A stretch of DNA of 64,000 nucleotides from DAHUZL01 sp035533215 (GCA_035533215.1 DATLUG010000037.1:1-64000), one strand, 5' to 3'; positions 34,095-43,461 are shown, counted from the stretch's first letter. Program-made: numbers and translations. Notes: generated by a model from the letters alone, not told the origin.

Positions 34095-35279
34095 TCATCC
34101 GGCCGCGGGCGGGCTCGCCTGGAGGACCGGCGGGCCGCCCGCGGGCAGCGGGGCCGGCCGGCCGTCGGTGACGTCCACCTGGGTGGGGTCCTGGAGATCG
34201 ATGGCGGCGATCCCGGGCCGGGCCAGGTCGACCCGGGTGGCGAGGGTGCGCAGCGCCTCCAGCCGGGGCCCGAGCCCGCGCAGCTCGCTCGGGGTCAGCA
34301 CCGGGCCGCAGTCGGCGACCCAGCCGGCGCTGGAGTAGATCAGCAGGCTGCCGGCCGGGGTCAGCGCGAACTCGCGGACGGTGACGCCGAAGGCGCGGGG
34401 GAAGACCTGGACCAGGGCCGCGAGCGCCTGGGTGTAGCGGGCGCCGAGGACGGTCTCGCCGGCTCGGATCGGGGTGGCCCGGCCGAGCTCGACGACCCGG
34501 GGCAGCGTGGCGGCCGGCGGCGCCAGGGCCGGGGCCGGACGGCCAGCGCTGAGGGCCTCCCCGTTGGGCGCCACCGGCGCGGCGAGGCCGGCGCGGACGT
34601 CGACCAGCACCGGCACCCACCGCACCAGCGTGATCGATGCGCGGTTCGGCCACCCGATCCGCACCTGGGCCGTGCGCACCCCGGGGAGCCGGAGGAGGCG
34701 ACGCTCCGCCGCCCCCGCCCGGACGAACACCATGCTCTCGCCGCGGGTGAGGCCGCTGGCATCCAGCACGGCAGTCCGGGTGATGGGGCCAGCGCCGGTC
34801 ACGCTCACCCGCTGGAGGTGGAACGCGGGGAGCGCCAGGACCACTCCCGCCACCACCAGGGCGCCGAGCGCCAGGGCGGCGGCGCGGCGCGCGAGCACCG
34901 CCTGCTCCTCCCACCACAGCAGGATCCCCACCGGGCGCGGGGCGGACGCCCGCATCCGTCCCAGCCCGCGACCCGAGCCGCGGCGAGCCTGGCGGCGGCC
35001 CGCGCGCCGACGCTCCAGCTCGGCAGCCGCGTCGGCGCCCAGCCGCTCCCACCAGGGAGGCGCGGTCAGGCGCCGGCGCCGGGGAGCGCCCAGCCGCGCC
35101 CGGGCGCCGCGGGCGCGGCCGCCCAGGGGGCGGCGGGCCCGCGTCCCTCGGGTGCGGGGGCCGGGCTCGTCGGGCACGAACGCCCAGAGACGGCTGGAGC
35201 GGAGCAGGTCCGGGCGCGGCCGACCGTCGCCCCGGCGCGTGCGGGAGGGGGGACGACGCCGTGAGCCCCTGTCGGTCAT
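34095..35279 (-). CDS. ftsQ: Cell division protein FtsQ
   Basis: The 394-residue bitopic protein has an unusually long, Arg/Pro-rich cytoplasmic N-terminus (about 120 residues) and one membrane segment near 125-147. A POTRA domain follows (FHLQRVSVTGAGPITRTAVLDASGL...LLRLPGVRTAQVRIGWPNRASITLVRW), then the FtsQ beta domain. It links early and late divisome proteins with FtsL and FtsB. ATG 35279 overlaps the stop of the upstream glycosidase gene (ATGA). In most genomes ftsQ follows murB, murC or ddl. Here it follows an envelope-polysaccharide block. Confidence 0.85.
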   Translation of the reverse strand: MTDRGSRRRPPSRTRRGDGRPRPDLLRSSRLWAFVPDEPGPRTRGTRARRPLGGRARGARARLGAPRRRRLTAPPWWERLGADAAAELERRRAGRRQARRGSGRGLGRMRASAPRPVGILLWWEEQAVLARRAAALALGALVVAGVVLALPAFHLQRVSVTGAGPITRTAVLDASGLTRGESMVFVRAGAAERRLLRLPGVRTAQVRIGWPNRASITLVRWVPVLVDVRAGLAAPVAPNGEALSAGRPAPALAPPAATLPRVVELGRATPIRAGETVLGARYTQALAALVQVFPRAFGVTVREFALTPAGSLLIYSSAGWVADCGPVLTPSELRGLGPRLEALRTLATRVDLARPGIAAIDLQDPTQVDVTDGRPAPLPAGGPPVLQASPPAAG

Positions 35280-36520
35280 TGGTGGTCCTCGGCGGGAGCG
35301 TGGAGAGGATGAGGAGCGCCGGAGGCCCGGACGGCGCGCGGCCGCAACCCGACACCCGTACGGTGGCGCATCGGAGGCCGTGATGCAAGCGCCGCGTAGG
35401 TCCCGAGGGAGGGACGGTGCGCCAGCAGGCTGGCCTCGTCCATCCACATCATCCCCATGAGGCCCAATCGCCGCACCTGGCTGACGGCGACCCGCATCCC
35501 GGCGGCCCCGGCGCCGGCGGCATTCTCGCCGGCGACCGGGATCCCGCGGGGCCGGGCCAGCCGGCTGAGGTAGGCGGCGGGGCTGATGGTGTCGGGGGCG
35601 CTCCCGGCGCCGGGCCGGTCGAGCCAGGTGGTGTAGGCGATCACGCGCGGGACGCCGATGGCGGCCAGCTGCCGCTGCCAGTCGAGGCCCATGGCGAGGG
35701 TCCCCCAGAGGGCGGCGCGGGTCGACCCGTCCAGGTCGGTCGCCACCGCCCGGCGGATGTCGCCCGGGCGCAGTCCCCACGAAGGGAGGAGGAGTTCGAG
35801 CCACCCCCGGAAGGCGCGGCGGTAGAGCCGGAGCTGCCAGCGCTCGTATCCGACCAGGGCGCCGAGGTAGGCGGAGAGGAACACCCGCGCCTTCGCCGGG
35901 CCCGGATCCCCCGGCCGCCAGCCGGGGGCCGGGGACCGTGCCAGGGCCATCCGACCGAAGGCCCAGTAGCAGTTGGCATGGCCGAATCCGTGGGCGGGCG
36001 GATAGCGAAGCTCGTTGTCGAGCAGGCCACCGACCCGGACCGCGAAGATCGACGACCCCAACTGGGACGCCACTTCGTCGACATAGGCGGCCTGGGCGCG
36101 GCGCACGGCCGGGTCGTGGACGGCGTCAGGGACGTCGGAGCCGAGCCGGGCGGACCGCCAGACGTCGCCGTACTGGTCCACGAACCGGGTGCCCCGGTTG
36201 AGGTGGAACACCCACGCCGGTGGGTACTGCAGGCCGAGGTCGAGCGCGACCTGCATCCCCTGCGCGCGCATCGCGCGCAGGCGGACGCGGGCGGCAGCGA
36301 GATACCGGAGGTCGAACCGATGCGGCCGCGGCTCGGCGGCGGCCCACGCCAGCTCGAGGTCGGTGACGGTGAGGCCGGCGCGGCGCTCGGCCTGGAAGTG
36401 GCGGCCGTTCGGCTCCAGCACACCGAACCACGGGCGGCCGGCAGGGCGGCCGCCCGAAGGGACGACCATGGCCGGCAGGGCTGCGCCCACGGCCACCAGC
36501 ACGAGGGCCGTCCGACGCAT
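35276..36520 (-). CDS. Secreted glycoside-hydrolase-like (TIM-barrel) protein
   Basis: From ATG 36520 the protein has 414 residues. A signal peptide (MRRTALVLVAVGAALPAMVV) is followed by a barrel-like domain. FGVLEPNGRHFQAERRAGL and the repeated beta/alpha pattern resemble clan GH-A enzymes (GH42-like). Possible catalytic carboxylates are Glu in LLDNELRYPP (acid/base) and in PVAGENAAG (nucleophile). The substrate is unknown; an envelope polysaccharide is likely from context. Its stop overlaps the ftsQ ATG, an unusual coupling of an exported glycosidase to a divisome gene. Longer in-frame starts upstream give an implausible Gly/Arg-rich extension. Confidence 0.6.
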   Translation of the reverse strand: MRRTALVLVAVGAALPAMVVPSGGRPAGRPWFGVLEPNGRHFQAERRAGLTVTDLELAWAAAEPRPHRFDLRYLAAARVRLRAMRAQGMQVALDLGLQYPPAWVFHLNRGTRFVDQYGDVWRSARLGSDVPDAVHDPAVRRAQAAYVDEVASQLGSSIFAVRVGGLLDNELRYPPAHGFGHANCYWAFGRMALARSPAPGWRPGDPGPAKARVFLSAYLGALVGYERWQLRLYRRAFRGWLELLLPSWGLRPGDIRRAVATDLDGSTRAALWGTLAMGLDWQRQLAAIGVPRVIAYTTWLDRPGAGSAPDTISPAAYLSRLARPRGIPVAGENAAGAGAAGMRVAVSQVRRLGLMGMMWMDEASLLAHRPSLGTYAALASRPPMRHRTGVGLRPRAVRASGAPHPLHAPAEDHQ

Positions 36521-36627
36521 CCGTCGCCTCGACCACGGCCTCGCTTCGCTCCCGGCCTCGCGCCCAACCCCCTTCGGGCGGTGCCCGGCGAGCCCCGGCT
36601 CGGCGACGAGGGTGTTCCCTCGGCCGG

Positions 36628-37470
36628 TCAGCGCCGCTCGCCCGCCCGTGGCCGCCACCCCGGTCCCCGGCCGCGCGCGACACCCCAGGCGACCGCCGCG
36701 GCCTCGCCCGCCTTCAGCGCCACCAGCCCGACCGCCAGCCCAGGATGGGACGCCGCCACCCGCCAGGGGCGACGCAGGTAGGGCCGATCGATCGCCTCGG
36801 CCAGAGCCCGCCACCCGTGCTTGCGCACGAACGGCTCGACACCGAGGGCGTAGCCGGACCGTTTGCGCACGTCGTCGAGGAAGCGCAGCCGCCCCTCGTC
36901 GTGGTCGATCAGGCTCTGGGTGCGCACGAAGGCGGTGACCCGACCGGCTCGCAGGGTGAGGTCGCGGTCCTCGCCGATGCTGAGGTCCTCATCCCAACCG
37001 CCCACCGCGTCCAGCACCTCGCGACGGAAGAATCGGGCTGCCTCCACGCCCCGGTGGCCGACGCAGGCGGACCGCTCGAGGGCGCGCACCCGCGCCCAGT
37101 ACCCCTCCCCCACCGAGCGCTCCGGGATGATCGCGGCGCCGGCGCCACCCGCCATCGCGATCCCCACTTCCTCGATCATCGTCGGCGGCACCACCATGTC
37201 GGAGTCGATGAAGCCGACGATCGTCGTCGGCAGGGCGGCGGCGCCCAGGTTCCGCTGGCGGGAGCGCTCGGGCCCGGCGACGACCAGGCGGTCGGCCAGC
37301 CTGCGCGCGATCGCCTGGGTCTCGTCGCCGGAGTAGTTGTCGACCACCACCACCGGGCAGGGTCGGGTCTGGCCGCGCAGCGAGGCGAGGCAGCGGGCCA
37401 GGGTTCGCGCCGAGTTGCGGGTGGGCACCACCACCCCGATCGAGCCGCTGAGCGGGGTCACCGGGCCCAT
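36628..37470 (-). CDS. Family 2 glycosyltransferase
   Basis: The 280-residue GT-A protein begins IGVVVPTRNSARTLARCLASLRGQ, with VVVVDNYSGDETQAIA and the metal-binding FIDSDMVV (DxD-type) near residue 90. The acceptor-loop segment VGGWDEDLSIGEDRDLTLRA follows near 160. No membrane segments are clear, except a weak C-terminal hydrophobic stretch. GGGGAGG precedes ATG 37470. The start overlaps the upstream phosphoesterase gene by 13 nt, so the two are cotranslated. It probably adds a sugar to a lipid-linked or surface glycan. The donor is unknown. Confidence 0.85.
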   Translation of the reverse strand: MGPVTPLSGSIGVVVPTRNSARTLARCLASLRGQTRPCPVVVVDNYSGDETQAIARRLADRLVVAGPERSRQRNLGAAALPTTIVGFIDSDMVVPPTMIEEVGIAMAGGAGAAIIPERSVGEGYWARVRALERSACVGHRGVEAARFFRREVLDAVGGWDEDLSIGEDRDLTLRAGRVTAFVRTQSLIDHDEGRLRFLDDVRKRSGYALGVEPFVRKHGWRALAEAIDRPYLRRPWRVAASHPGLAVGLVALKAGEAAAVAWGVARGRGPGWRPRAGERR

Positions 37471-38831
37471 GTCTGCCTCCCCTGCCATGGCTGGCTGGCG
37501 GCGAGAGCGAGCCCGGGCGTGCCGGCTGCCGGGGCCCGGGTCGCGCGGGCCTGCGGCCACTTGGTGAACACGTCCTGACCGAAGCGGTGCACCAGGGTCT
37601 GGCGCGCATCGCCGAGCAGGGGGAGGTGGAACAGCTCCTCCACCGTGCGCAGGATGGCGTAGTGGTTGTAGGGGACGGCGCTCCTGGTCCCGGGAGCGAT
37701 GTAGGGGGAGAGGAGGACCGCCCCCACCCGACCGCCGCCCGGGCCCAGGTATCCCGGTCGCTTCACGTTGGGGTGAGAGGGGGAGCCCAGCTGCGGACTG
37801 ACGGTCTCGCCGCAGCACGCTCCATAGGCGCCATCGGCCTCGTCGAAGGTGATGATGATGAGTCCACCCTGGCGGTAGGCCGGGGACGCCTGGATGCGCG
37901 GCACCCACGCGCTCAGGAACCGGTTGGCCTGCCCGAGGCCACCCGCGCCGCCGTTGGCACAGCGAGGATAGTCGTGACCATCGGCGCAGCTGTTGGGGGA
38001 GATGAAGACGTAGTTCGGGGTGGTCGCGACCGACCGCAGGTCCTGGCCCAGCGGCCGCAGGGAGACGACGTCGTGGGCGCACAGCCCGGGGTTGCCGATC
38101 ACGGAGTCGAAGAACACGAAGGGGTCGTGAAGGAGATCGTAGCTGTCACCCCGCTCCGGCCGGTTGGCGAGGATCGGGCCACCGACCCGGGGGTGGCCGC
38201 ACGCGGGTCCGCTGCTGGTGGAGGTGGTGCCGTCGCGGCGAGGATCATTGCCCATGTCCTGCTGGTAGGCACGCCAGCTGAGATGGCGGGCGGCAAGCTG
38301 GCCGCCCACCGTCTCGATCCGGGGAGGGAAGACGCACCCGCTGCCGCGGAGCTGGCCGTCGCCGGTGAGGGGGGCGCGTGCGAATCGAGCCGGCACCACG
38401 AACGGTCGGAAGGTGCCGCAGCTGCCGGTGGTGGCGGGGTTGGGGGCCTGGCCGCTGACCGCCGCGATGTAGGCGAGCGGGCCACCGTGACCGATGGAGT
38501 AGAACTGGGTCAGGAGGGCCCCCTGAGATGGGAGAGCCCGACCAAGATAGCTGTCGGTCGGAGCTGGGCTGCCGAAGGCCGGGCCGAAGCCGGCGTCCTC
38601 CAGCATGATCACGAAGACGTGCCGGATCGGGGGCAGCCCCGCCGGGCCCGCGGCGGCACCACGGTGCGCACCCCCCGACCCTCCGGGCAGGTGAGGGGCA
38701 GCAGCGCTGGCGATGGGTCCGGCCCCCAGCGCCGCGATCGCCGCGGCCGCGGCGATCACAGCGCTGGGGCGGGGCCGTCCCCGCCGGCTCCCCGGCGGCC
38801 GCCAGCGGGGGCGCCCACCCGAGCTGGTCAT
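37458..38831 (-). CDS. Secreted phosphoesterase (acid phosphatase/phospholipase C superfamily), copy 1
   Basis: The 457-residue protein has a basic N-terminus and a hydrophobic segment (SAVIAAAAAIAALGAGPIASAAA) acting as signal or anchor. An alkaline-phosphatase-like catalytic domain of the PF04185 type follows: HVFVIMLEDAGFGPAFG, FDEADGAYGACCGE, and GGGRVGAVLLSPYIAPGTRS with PYNHYAILRTVEELF. These metal-binding motifs match the neighbouring paralogue. It likely hydrolyses phosphate esters of a surface lipid or glycan outside the membrane. The copy 2 gene ends 19 nt upstream of it. The nucleophile is probably in the LED/LEN motif (a Thr/Ser near it), but this is not certain. Confidence 0.85.
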   Translation of the reverse strand: MTSSGGRPRWRPPGSRRGRPRPSAVIAAAAAIAALGAGPIASAAAPHLPGGSGGAHRGAAAGPAGLPPIRHVFVIMLEDAGFGPAFGSPAPTDSYLGRALPSQGALLTQFYSIGHGGPLAYIAAVSGQAPNPATTGSCGTFRPFVVPARFARAPLTGDGQLRGSGCVFPPRIETVGGQLAARHLSWRAYQQDMGNDPRRDGTTSTSSGPACGHPRVGGPILANRPERGDSYDLLHDPFVFFDSVIGNPGLCAHDVVSLRPLGQDLRSVATTPNYVFISPNSCADGHDYPRCANGGAGGLGQANRFLSAWVPRIQASPAYRQGGLIIITFDEADGAYGACCGETVSPQLGSPSHPNVKRPGYLGPGGGRVGAVLLSPYIAPGTRSAVPYNHYAILRTVEELFHLPLLGDARQTLVHRFGQDVFTKWPQARATRAPAAGTPGLALAASQPWQGRQTWAR

Positions 38832-38850
38832 CGGGCCATCCTCGCACCGC

Positions 38851-40065
38851 TCAGCTGTGGCCACGCCAGTTCGTGTAGACATCGCGGCCGAAGGCCCTCA
38901 CCCCCGGAGCCGCGGCGTCGCCGAGGTATCGCAGCCCGAAGACCTGCTCGATGCTGCGCAGCAGCGAATAGTGGTTGTAGGGGACCGGGCTCCGGGTGCC
39001 GCCGCGGATGAAGGGCGAGAGGAGGACCGCGCCGACCCGCCCTCCGCCCGGCCCGCTGATGCCAGGCTTGGCCATGTCGGGATGGGTGGGGTCGGCGACC
39101 CGGGCGGCGGTCCGCTCTCCGCAGCAGGCCTGGGTCTGCTGGGAGGCGGCCTCGTCGAAGGTGATCGCGATCAGGCCGCCCTGGCGGTAGGCCGGTGACG
39201 CCATGATCGTGGGCACCCAGTGGGAGAGGAAGGCATCGATCTGGCTGAGGCCGCCCGGCTGCCCATTGGCGCAGGGGTTGTCGTGGCCGTCGTGGCAGGT
39301 GTTCGGGGTGATGAACGAGTAGGCGGGGGTGGTGCGGGCGGAGCGCAGATCGCGGCCGAGCGGCGCCAGCGACACCACGTGGGCGGCGCAGTACGCGCGG
39401 CTGGCGATCACCGCCTGGAAATAGACGAAGGGATCATGGCGGGTCGCGTAGCCGTCGGTGGCGTCGGGCGTGGTGGTGGCGTCGGCATCGCCCAGGCTGT
39501 GGGGATGGCCGCAGGCAGGCCCCTGGGGGCCGCGGACGATCCCGTCCCGCCTCGGCATCCGGCCCATGTCCTCTTCGTAGGCCTTCCATCCGAGATGGGC
39601 TTTGGTCAGCTGGTTTCCGATGGTATCGACGAACTTCGGGTAGACGCACCCGCTGCCGAGCACCTGTCCGTCCCGGGTGATCGTGGGTCGGCGCGCATGG
39701 GCGGGCGCGAGGTCGAACCCGGTGTAGGTCCCGCAGTCAGCGCTGGTGGCGGGGTTGGGCGCCTGGCCGCTGACCTCGGCAATGTAGTTGTCCAGGCTGT
39801 AATGGCCGGTGGCGTAGTACTGCGTCAGCAGGGCGCCCCGCGCGGGCAGGGTTGTGGCCAGGTACGGATCGCTCGCGGGGTCGCCGAAGCTGGATGCGAA
39901 CGAGGTGTTCTCCAAGGTGATCACGAAGACGTGGCGGATCGGCGGTCCGAGCCCCCGCGCGGGGCCGGCGGCACGGCTGCCGGAGGCCGCCAGCAGGCAG
40001 ATCGCCGCCGCGGGCAGGTACCAGGCCATCCCTCGCCACCGCCGGGGCGAACTCGGACCGCTCAC
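38851..40065 (-). CDS. Secreted phosphoesterase (acid phosphatase/phospholipase C superfamily), copy 2
   Basis: The 404-residue paralogue of the next gene has a signal peptide (MAWYLPAAAICLLAASGSRA) and the same catalytic marks: HVFVITLENTSFASSFG, ITFDEAASQQTQACCGE, GGGRVGAVLLSPFIRGGTRS and YNHYSLLRSIEQVFGL. It has TLEN where copy 1 has MLED. Matching Cys residues in both copies (CGTY/CGTF, GSGCV, CGH) suggest conserved disulfides in exported proteins. GTG 40065 overlaps the upstream glycosyltransferase stop (GTGA). The tandem arrangement points to a local duplication followed by divergence. Confidence 0.87.
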   Translation of the reverse strand: MSGPSSPRRWRGMAWYLPAAAICLLAASGSRAAGPARGLGPPIRHVFVITLENTSFASSFGDPASDPYLATTLPARGALLTQYYATGHYSLDNYIAEVSGQAPNPATSADCGTYTGFDLAPAHARRPTITRDGQVLGSGCVYPKFVDTIGNQLTKAHLGWKAYEEDMGRMPRRDGIVRGPQGPACGHPHSLGDADATTTPDATDGYATRHDPFVYFQAVIASRAYCAAHVVSLAPLGRDLRSARTTPAYSFITPNTCHDGHDNPCANGQPGGLSQIDAFLSHWVPTIMASPAYRQGGLIAITFDEAASQQTQACCGERTAARVADPTHPDMAKPGISGPGGGRVGAVLLSPFIRGGTRSPVPYNHYSLLRSIEQVFGLRYLGDAAAPGVRAFGRDVYTNWRGHS

Positions 40066-41543
40066 GGCCCCGCCACGCTGGCCGCGAGGGTCACCGCCAG
40101 CCGTCGGCCCTCGTTGCTGGCCCAGGCCAGCTCCTGCTGGTCGAAGCTGCGACGCCGTCGCAATCGTGAGAAGGTCATCACACCGACCGGGGGGCCCTCA
40201 CCCAACGCCACCGGCACGCACATCCCGCTGTGGATCGGCTCGCCGTCCGGATGGGGGCTGGCCGGACCGCTCACGATCGCGGGGCGCCCGTCAGCGAGGG
40301 TTCGCCCCGCCCATCCCCCCCGCGACACGACCCGGGAGCCGCGTGCCGCTGGCGGCAGCTCCGCGCCGACCGAGAGGGCCAACCGCAGGTGGCGGCCGCC
40401 CCGGTCGGGGATGAGGACGCTGGCGCGATCGGCCAGCATCCCCTGACGGACCTGGTCGAGCAGACGGTCCGGCCGCGCGCCGCGGCTGAGTTGGCGGCCG
40501 AGCAGCGCATCGTGATAGACACGGTTGTAGGCGAACGCCGACTCGTGCCAGGTGAAGGCGGCGGCGCCCTGCTGGGCACGCTCGCTGAGGCCTGACCAGG
40601 TGCGCGGATCATCCCGCAGGTAGCAGATCGCCTGCACCAGCGAGAGCGGGTCGCGGGGTCGGCAGAGCAGACCGCGATCGCCCACCACGTCGCTGACTCC
40701 GGGCAGTGATGACGCCACCGGGACGGCGCCGAGGCGCATCCCCTCCACCAGAACGATGCCGAAGGCCTCGGCCCGGGTGGTGCTGGGCAGCGCGATCACA
40801 TGGGCACGTCGGAGCATCGCCTCCCGCTCGTGGTTGCTCACAGCCCCCATCCAGCGAACGTTTCGGAGCCGGAGCCGGTGCGCTTGCGCGCGCAGGCCGC
40901 GCTCGGAGGGACCGGCGCCGGCGATCTCGAACACCACGTCGGGCAGGAGATTGGCCGCCTCCAGCAGCACGTGCACTCCCTTGTACGGTCGCAGCTGGCC
41001 GACGAACGCCACCGTGAACCGCTCGGCCCGGTCACGTGGCTCCGGCGCCGCCAGGGCCGCCCCGCCGAAGGGGATCACCGAGATCGGGGCGACGCCGCCT
41101 CGGCTCATGATCGCGCGATAGGACTCGGTCGAAACCACCACATGGTCGGCTCCCCGGATCAGCGAGCGGTGAGCGCCATTGTAGACCGCACACAGCGGGC
41201 GCGCCCGGCCCAGATCGATCGGACAATGGTGGGTGTAGACCAGGGCCGGGCGCGCCGCCCTCGGCAGGCTCCGCCAGATCGCGAGCACGACCTCGGAAAA
41301 GGTGGGCGCCGGCCCGTGCAGGTGGAGGAGCTCGTAGTCCGCCAGCCGGCGGCGGAGCCCGCGCCACTGCCGGACGGCTCCGGTGAGGCGGACCTCGCCG
41401 AACTGCACCCGGCCCGCGTCGCCCACGGTGTAGAGGTCGACGGTGTGGCCCAGCTGGGGCAGGCGGTCGCGCAGCTGCGACGCCACCTCCGCCACTCCGC
41501 TGCGCAGCGGCGGAGCCTCTGTGACCGCGGTCAGGATGCGCAT
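40062..41543 (-). CDS. GT4 glycosyltransferase fused to a C-terminal GAF-like domain
   Basis: The 493-residue protein starts at ATG 41543 after GAAGAGGG. Residues 1-350 are a GT-B transferase of family 4: an N-terminal Rossmann half with a GVAEV segment, VAFVGQLRPYKGVHVLLEAA, and the donor-binding AEAFGIVLVEGMRLGAVPVAS with the EX7E pattern. Residues about 365-490 form a GAF-like sensor: LLDQVRQGMLADRASVLIPDRGGRHLRLALSVG...SGMCVPVALGEGPPVGVMTFSRL...FDQQELAWASNEGRRLAVTLA. GAF fusions to glycosyltransferases are unusual and suggest allosteric control of glycan synthesis by a small ligand or redox state. It is coupled to the phosphoesterase pair downstream. Confidence 0.8.
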   Translation of the reverse strand: MRILTAVTEAPPLRSGVAEVASQLRDRLPQLGHTVDLYTVGDAGRVQFGEVRLTGAVRQWRGLRRRLADYELLHLHGPAPTFSEVVLAIWRSLPRAARPALVYTHHCPIDLGRARPLCAVYNGAHRSLIRGADHVVVSTESYRAIMSRGGVAPISVIPFGGAALAAPEPRDRAERFTVAFVGQLRPYKGVHVLLEAANLLPDVVFEIAGAGPSERGLRAQAHRLRLRNVRWMGAVSNHEREAMLRRAHVIALPSTTRAEAFGIVLVEGMRLGAVPVASSLPGVSDVVGDRGLLCRPRDPLSLVQAICYLRDDPRTWSGLSERAQQGAAAFTWHESAFAYNRVYHDALLGRQLSRGARPDRLLDQVRQGMLADRASVLIPDRGGRHLRLALSVGAELPPAARGSRVVSRGGWAGRTLADGRPAIVSGPASPHPDGEPIHSGMCVPVALGEGPPVGVMTFSRLRRRRSFDQQELAWASNEGRRLAVTLAASVAGP

Positions 41544-41788
41544 CGTCCCTCTTCTCCCTGCTCCGGTGCCCTTTGAGTTCGGCCGCCCGTCCGCTCCCGG
41601 GCACGCCGCTCCGCGGCGAGTCGAATGCTCGCCGCGCCTCCCTGGCCCGGGTGCATGCACCACCGCAGCCGGCAGTGCGCCGACACCGCTCAGGCGACCG
41701 CGTCCGCCGCCTCTCCCCAGACCCACCCTAGCGGAAGCGCCCGCGTGTGGCACGGTCCGATCTCGACGGCTGCGGACGCGGGCCGGCC

Positions 41789-43441
41789 TCAGCGCCGCCG
41801 CCATCCGAGGCGGCCGAACCCCGCCGCCGGCAGGGTGCGTCGGATGGTGTCGAGGTCGGCGGCGGTGATCACCCCCAGAGCGCGGATCAGCCCCGCGTAC
41901 ACCAGCCCCCCGACCGCGACCACCGCCACGAAGGCGATCCCTCGGACGTCGGGAAGCGCCACCACGGCCGCCATGGCAAGGCAGGCAGCCGCGAACGCCG
42001 CGGTCCCGCGCAGGCGCGGGTGCCAGCCCGACGCACGTGCCACCTGCACCCCGAGGACCACGGCGAGCAGGACGTTGGAGGCGGTGAAGGCGGCGGCAGC
42101 CGCGGCGATCCCGGCCTGCGGGCTGCGTGCCGCCGCCGCCGGGACCCCCAGCCCCAGGCCCACCACCTCCAGCACCACCGCCGCCGACGCCATCGCCGCC
42201 GGCAGCCGGACGCGCCCCATCGCCTGCAGCACGCCCACCAGGAGGCCCGAGAGGGCCAGGAACGGGGTGCCCGCGGCGAGCAGGCGCAGCGCGACCACCC
42301 CGCGGGTGTAGCCGGCGGGGTAGAAGAGCGCGAGGGCGGCACTGGGATTGCTGAGGAGCACGACGCTCACCGGCGCCACCAGGGCCACCAGCCACAGGAC
42401 GCCCTTGCGCACGTAGCTGCGGGCCAACCCCCGATCACCCGCCGCCCGCACGATCAGCGGGAAGACCGCCAGGGTGAGGGCACTGGAAAGGAAGTAGGGG
42501 ATCCGCGCCAGGGTCGCGCTGGCCTGGTACACGCCGGCGGCCGTGTTCGAGGTCGCGGCCGGGAAGAGCAGCTTCACCGCGAAGATGTCGATCGAGGCCA
42601 GCGCGGCGGTGGCGGCGGTGGCGACGAACAGGGGCAGTCCCTCGCGGAGGAGTCGGAAGCCGCCGAGCCCGGCCCCCCGCGCCCGCGGCAGCCCAGCCAG
42701 GCCCGCCAGGCACACGCACGCGCCGGCCAGCATGCCGGCCAGGATGCCGAGCGCGGCACCGGTCGCGCCGAGACCGATGGCGGCGAGGGCGGTTCCGAGT
42801 CCCAGCTTCACACCCACCTCCGCCAGCGCCGCCGTCCCCAGCCACCGCAGCCGGAGCAGGCCCTGCAGGCCCCCCTTGGCGGCAGCGTTGAACCCGGTCA
42901 GGCTGCAGGCCACCGCCGCCAGCAACACCGGCGTCGCGCTCTGGCGGTCGAGCTGGAGGCGGCCGAGGGCGAGGAGGAGCACCAGCACGGCGGCAAGCAT
43001 CGAGGCCAGCACCACATTGCCGACCAGTGCTCCCCGCAGCGCGGCCGTCGCCTCCATGGTGGAACCCTCCCGAGCCAGTCGTCGGGCCGCCGCCCAGGGG
43101 AGGCCGGCGCTGGTGAACCAGGCGGCGAAGAGGAGGAACGTCTGCACCACGGCCAGGACCCCGAAGCCTGCCGGGCTCAGCAGATGCGCCATCGCGATCG
43201 TGAACGCGTAGTTGGCCCCGCCCACCACGACGAACGCGGCGGACAGCACGGCGGTGCCGCGCGCGACCTGTCCGCTCGCCCCCGGATCAGCCGCCAAGCG
43301 CCCCTCCCAGCCGTCCGGCCCAACCCGACGAGGCGATCGGGCGGGCCTGCGCCGATCGGCGCGGCCGCCGCGGGCACCCCCCGGCGCCAGCCTCCCGACC
43401 ATGGTAGCGGCGCGCCTCGTCCCCGGCGGGGCCAGCGCCAT
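41789..43441 (-). CDS. Polysaccharide flippase (Wzx/MATE-like)
   Basis: The protein has up to 550 residues, and about twelve to fourteen membrane segments begin near residue 65 (RGTAVLSAAFVVVGGANYAFTIAMAHLLSPAGFGVLAVVQTF). The PAGFGVLAVVQTF signature is typical of lipid-linked oligosaccharide flippases of the MOP superfamily. The first 55 residues are polar, and ATG 43402 is an alternative start. It should move a glycan-lipid across the membrane for the surface polymer built by the surrounding transferases. A MurJ role is less likely by sequence. The 245 bp downstream, before the GT4-GAF gene, hold nothing recognisable. Confidence 0.82.
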   Translation of the reverse strand: MALAPPGTRRAATMVGRLAPGGARGGRADRRRPARSPRRVGPDGWEGRLAADPGASGQVARGTAVLSAAFVVVGGANYAFTIAMAHLLSPAGFGVLAVVQTFLLFAAWFTSAGLPWAAARRLAREGSTMEATAALRGALVGNVVLASMLAAVLVLLLALGRLQLDRQSATPVLLAAVACSLTGFNAAAKGGLQGLLRLRWLGTAALAEVGVKLGLGTALAAIGLGATGAALGILAGMLAGACVCLAGLAGLPRARGAGLGGFRLLREGLPLFVATAATAALASIDIFAVKLLFPAATSNTAAGVYQASATLARIPYFLSSALTLAVFPLIVRAAGDRGLARSYVRKGVLWLVALVAPVSVVLLSNPSAALALFYPAGYTRGVVALRLLAAGTPFLALSGLLVGVLQAMGRVRLPAAMASAAVVLEVVGLGLGVPAAAARSPQAGIAAAAAAFTASNVLLAVVLGVQVARASGWHPRLRGTAAFAAACLAMAAVVALPDVRGIAFVAVVAVGGLVYAGLIRALGVITAADLDTIRRTLPAAGFGRLGWRRR

Positions 43442-43455
43442 GCGCGGGCCCGGCC

Positions 43456-43461
43456 TATACT
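43456..43461 (+). promoter_or_regulatory. -10 element in the divergent glycan-gene promoter region
   Basis: TATACT lies between the divergent flippase and the first plus-strand glycosyltransferase, in a short AT-richer patch. It would place transcription near 43468. The -35 is not recognisable. Confidence 0.4.
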
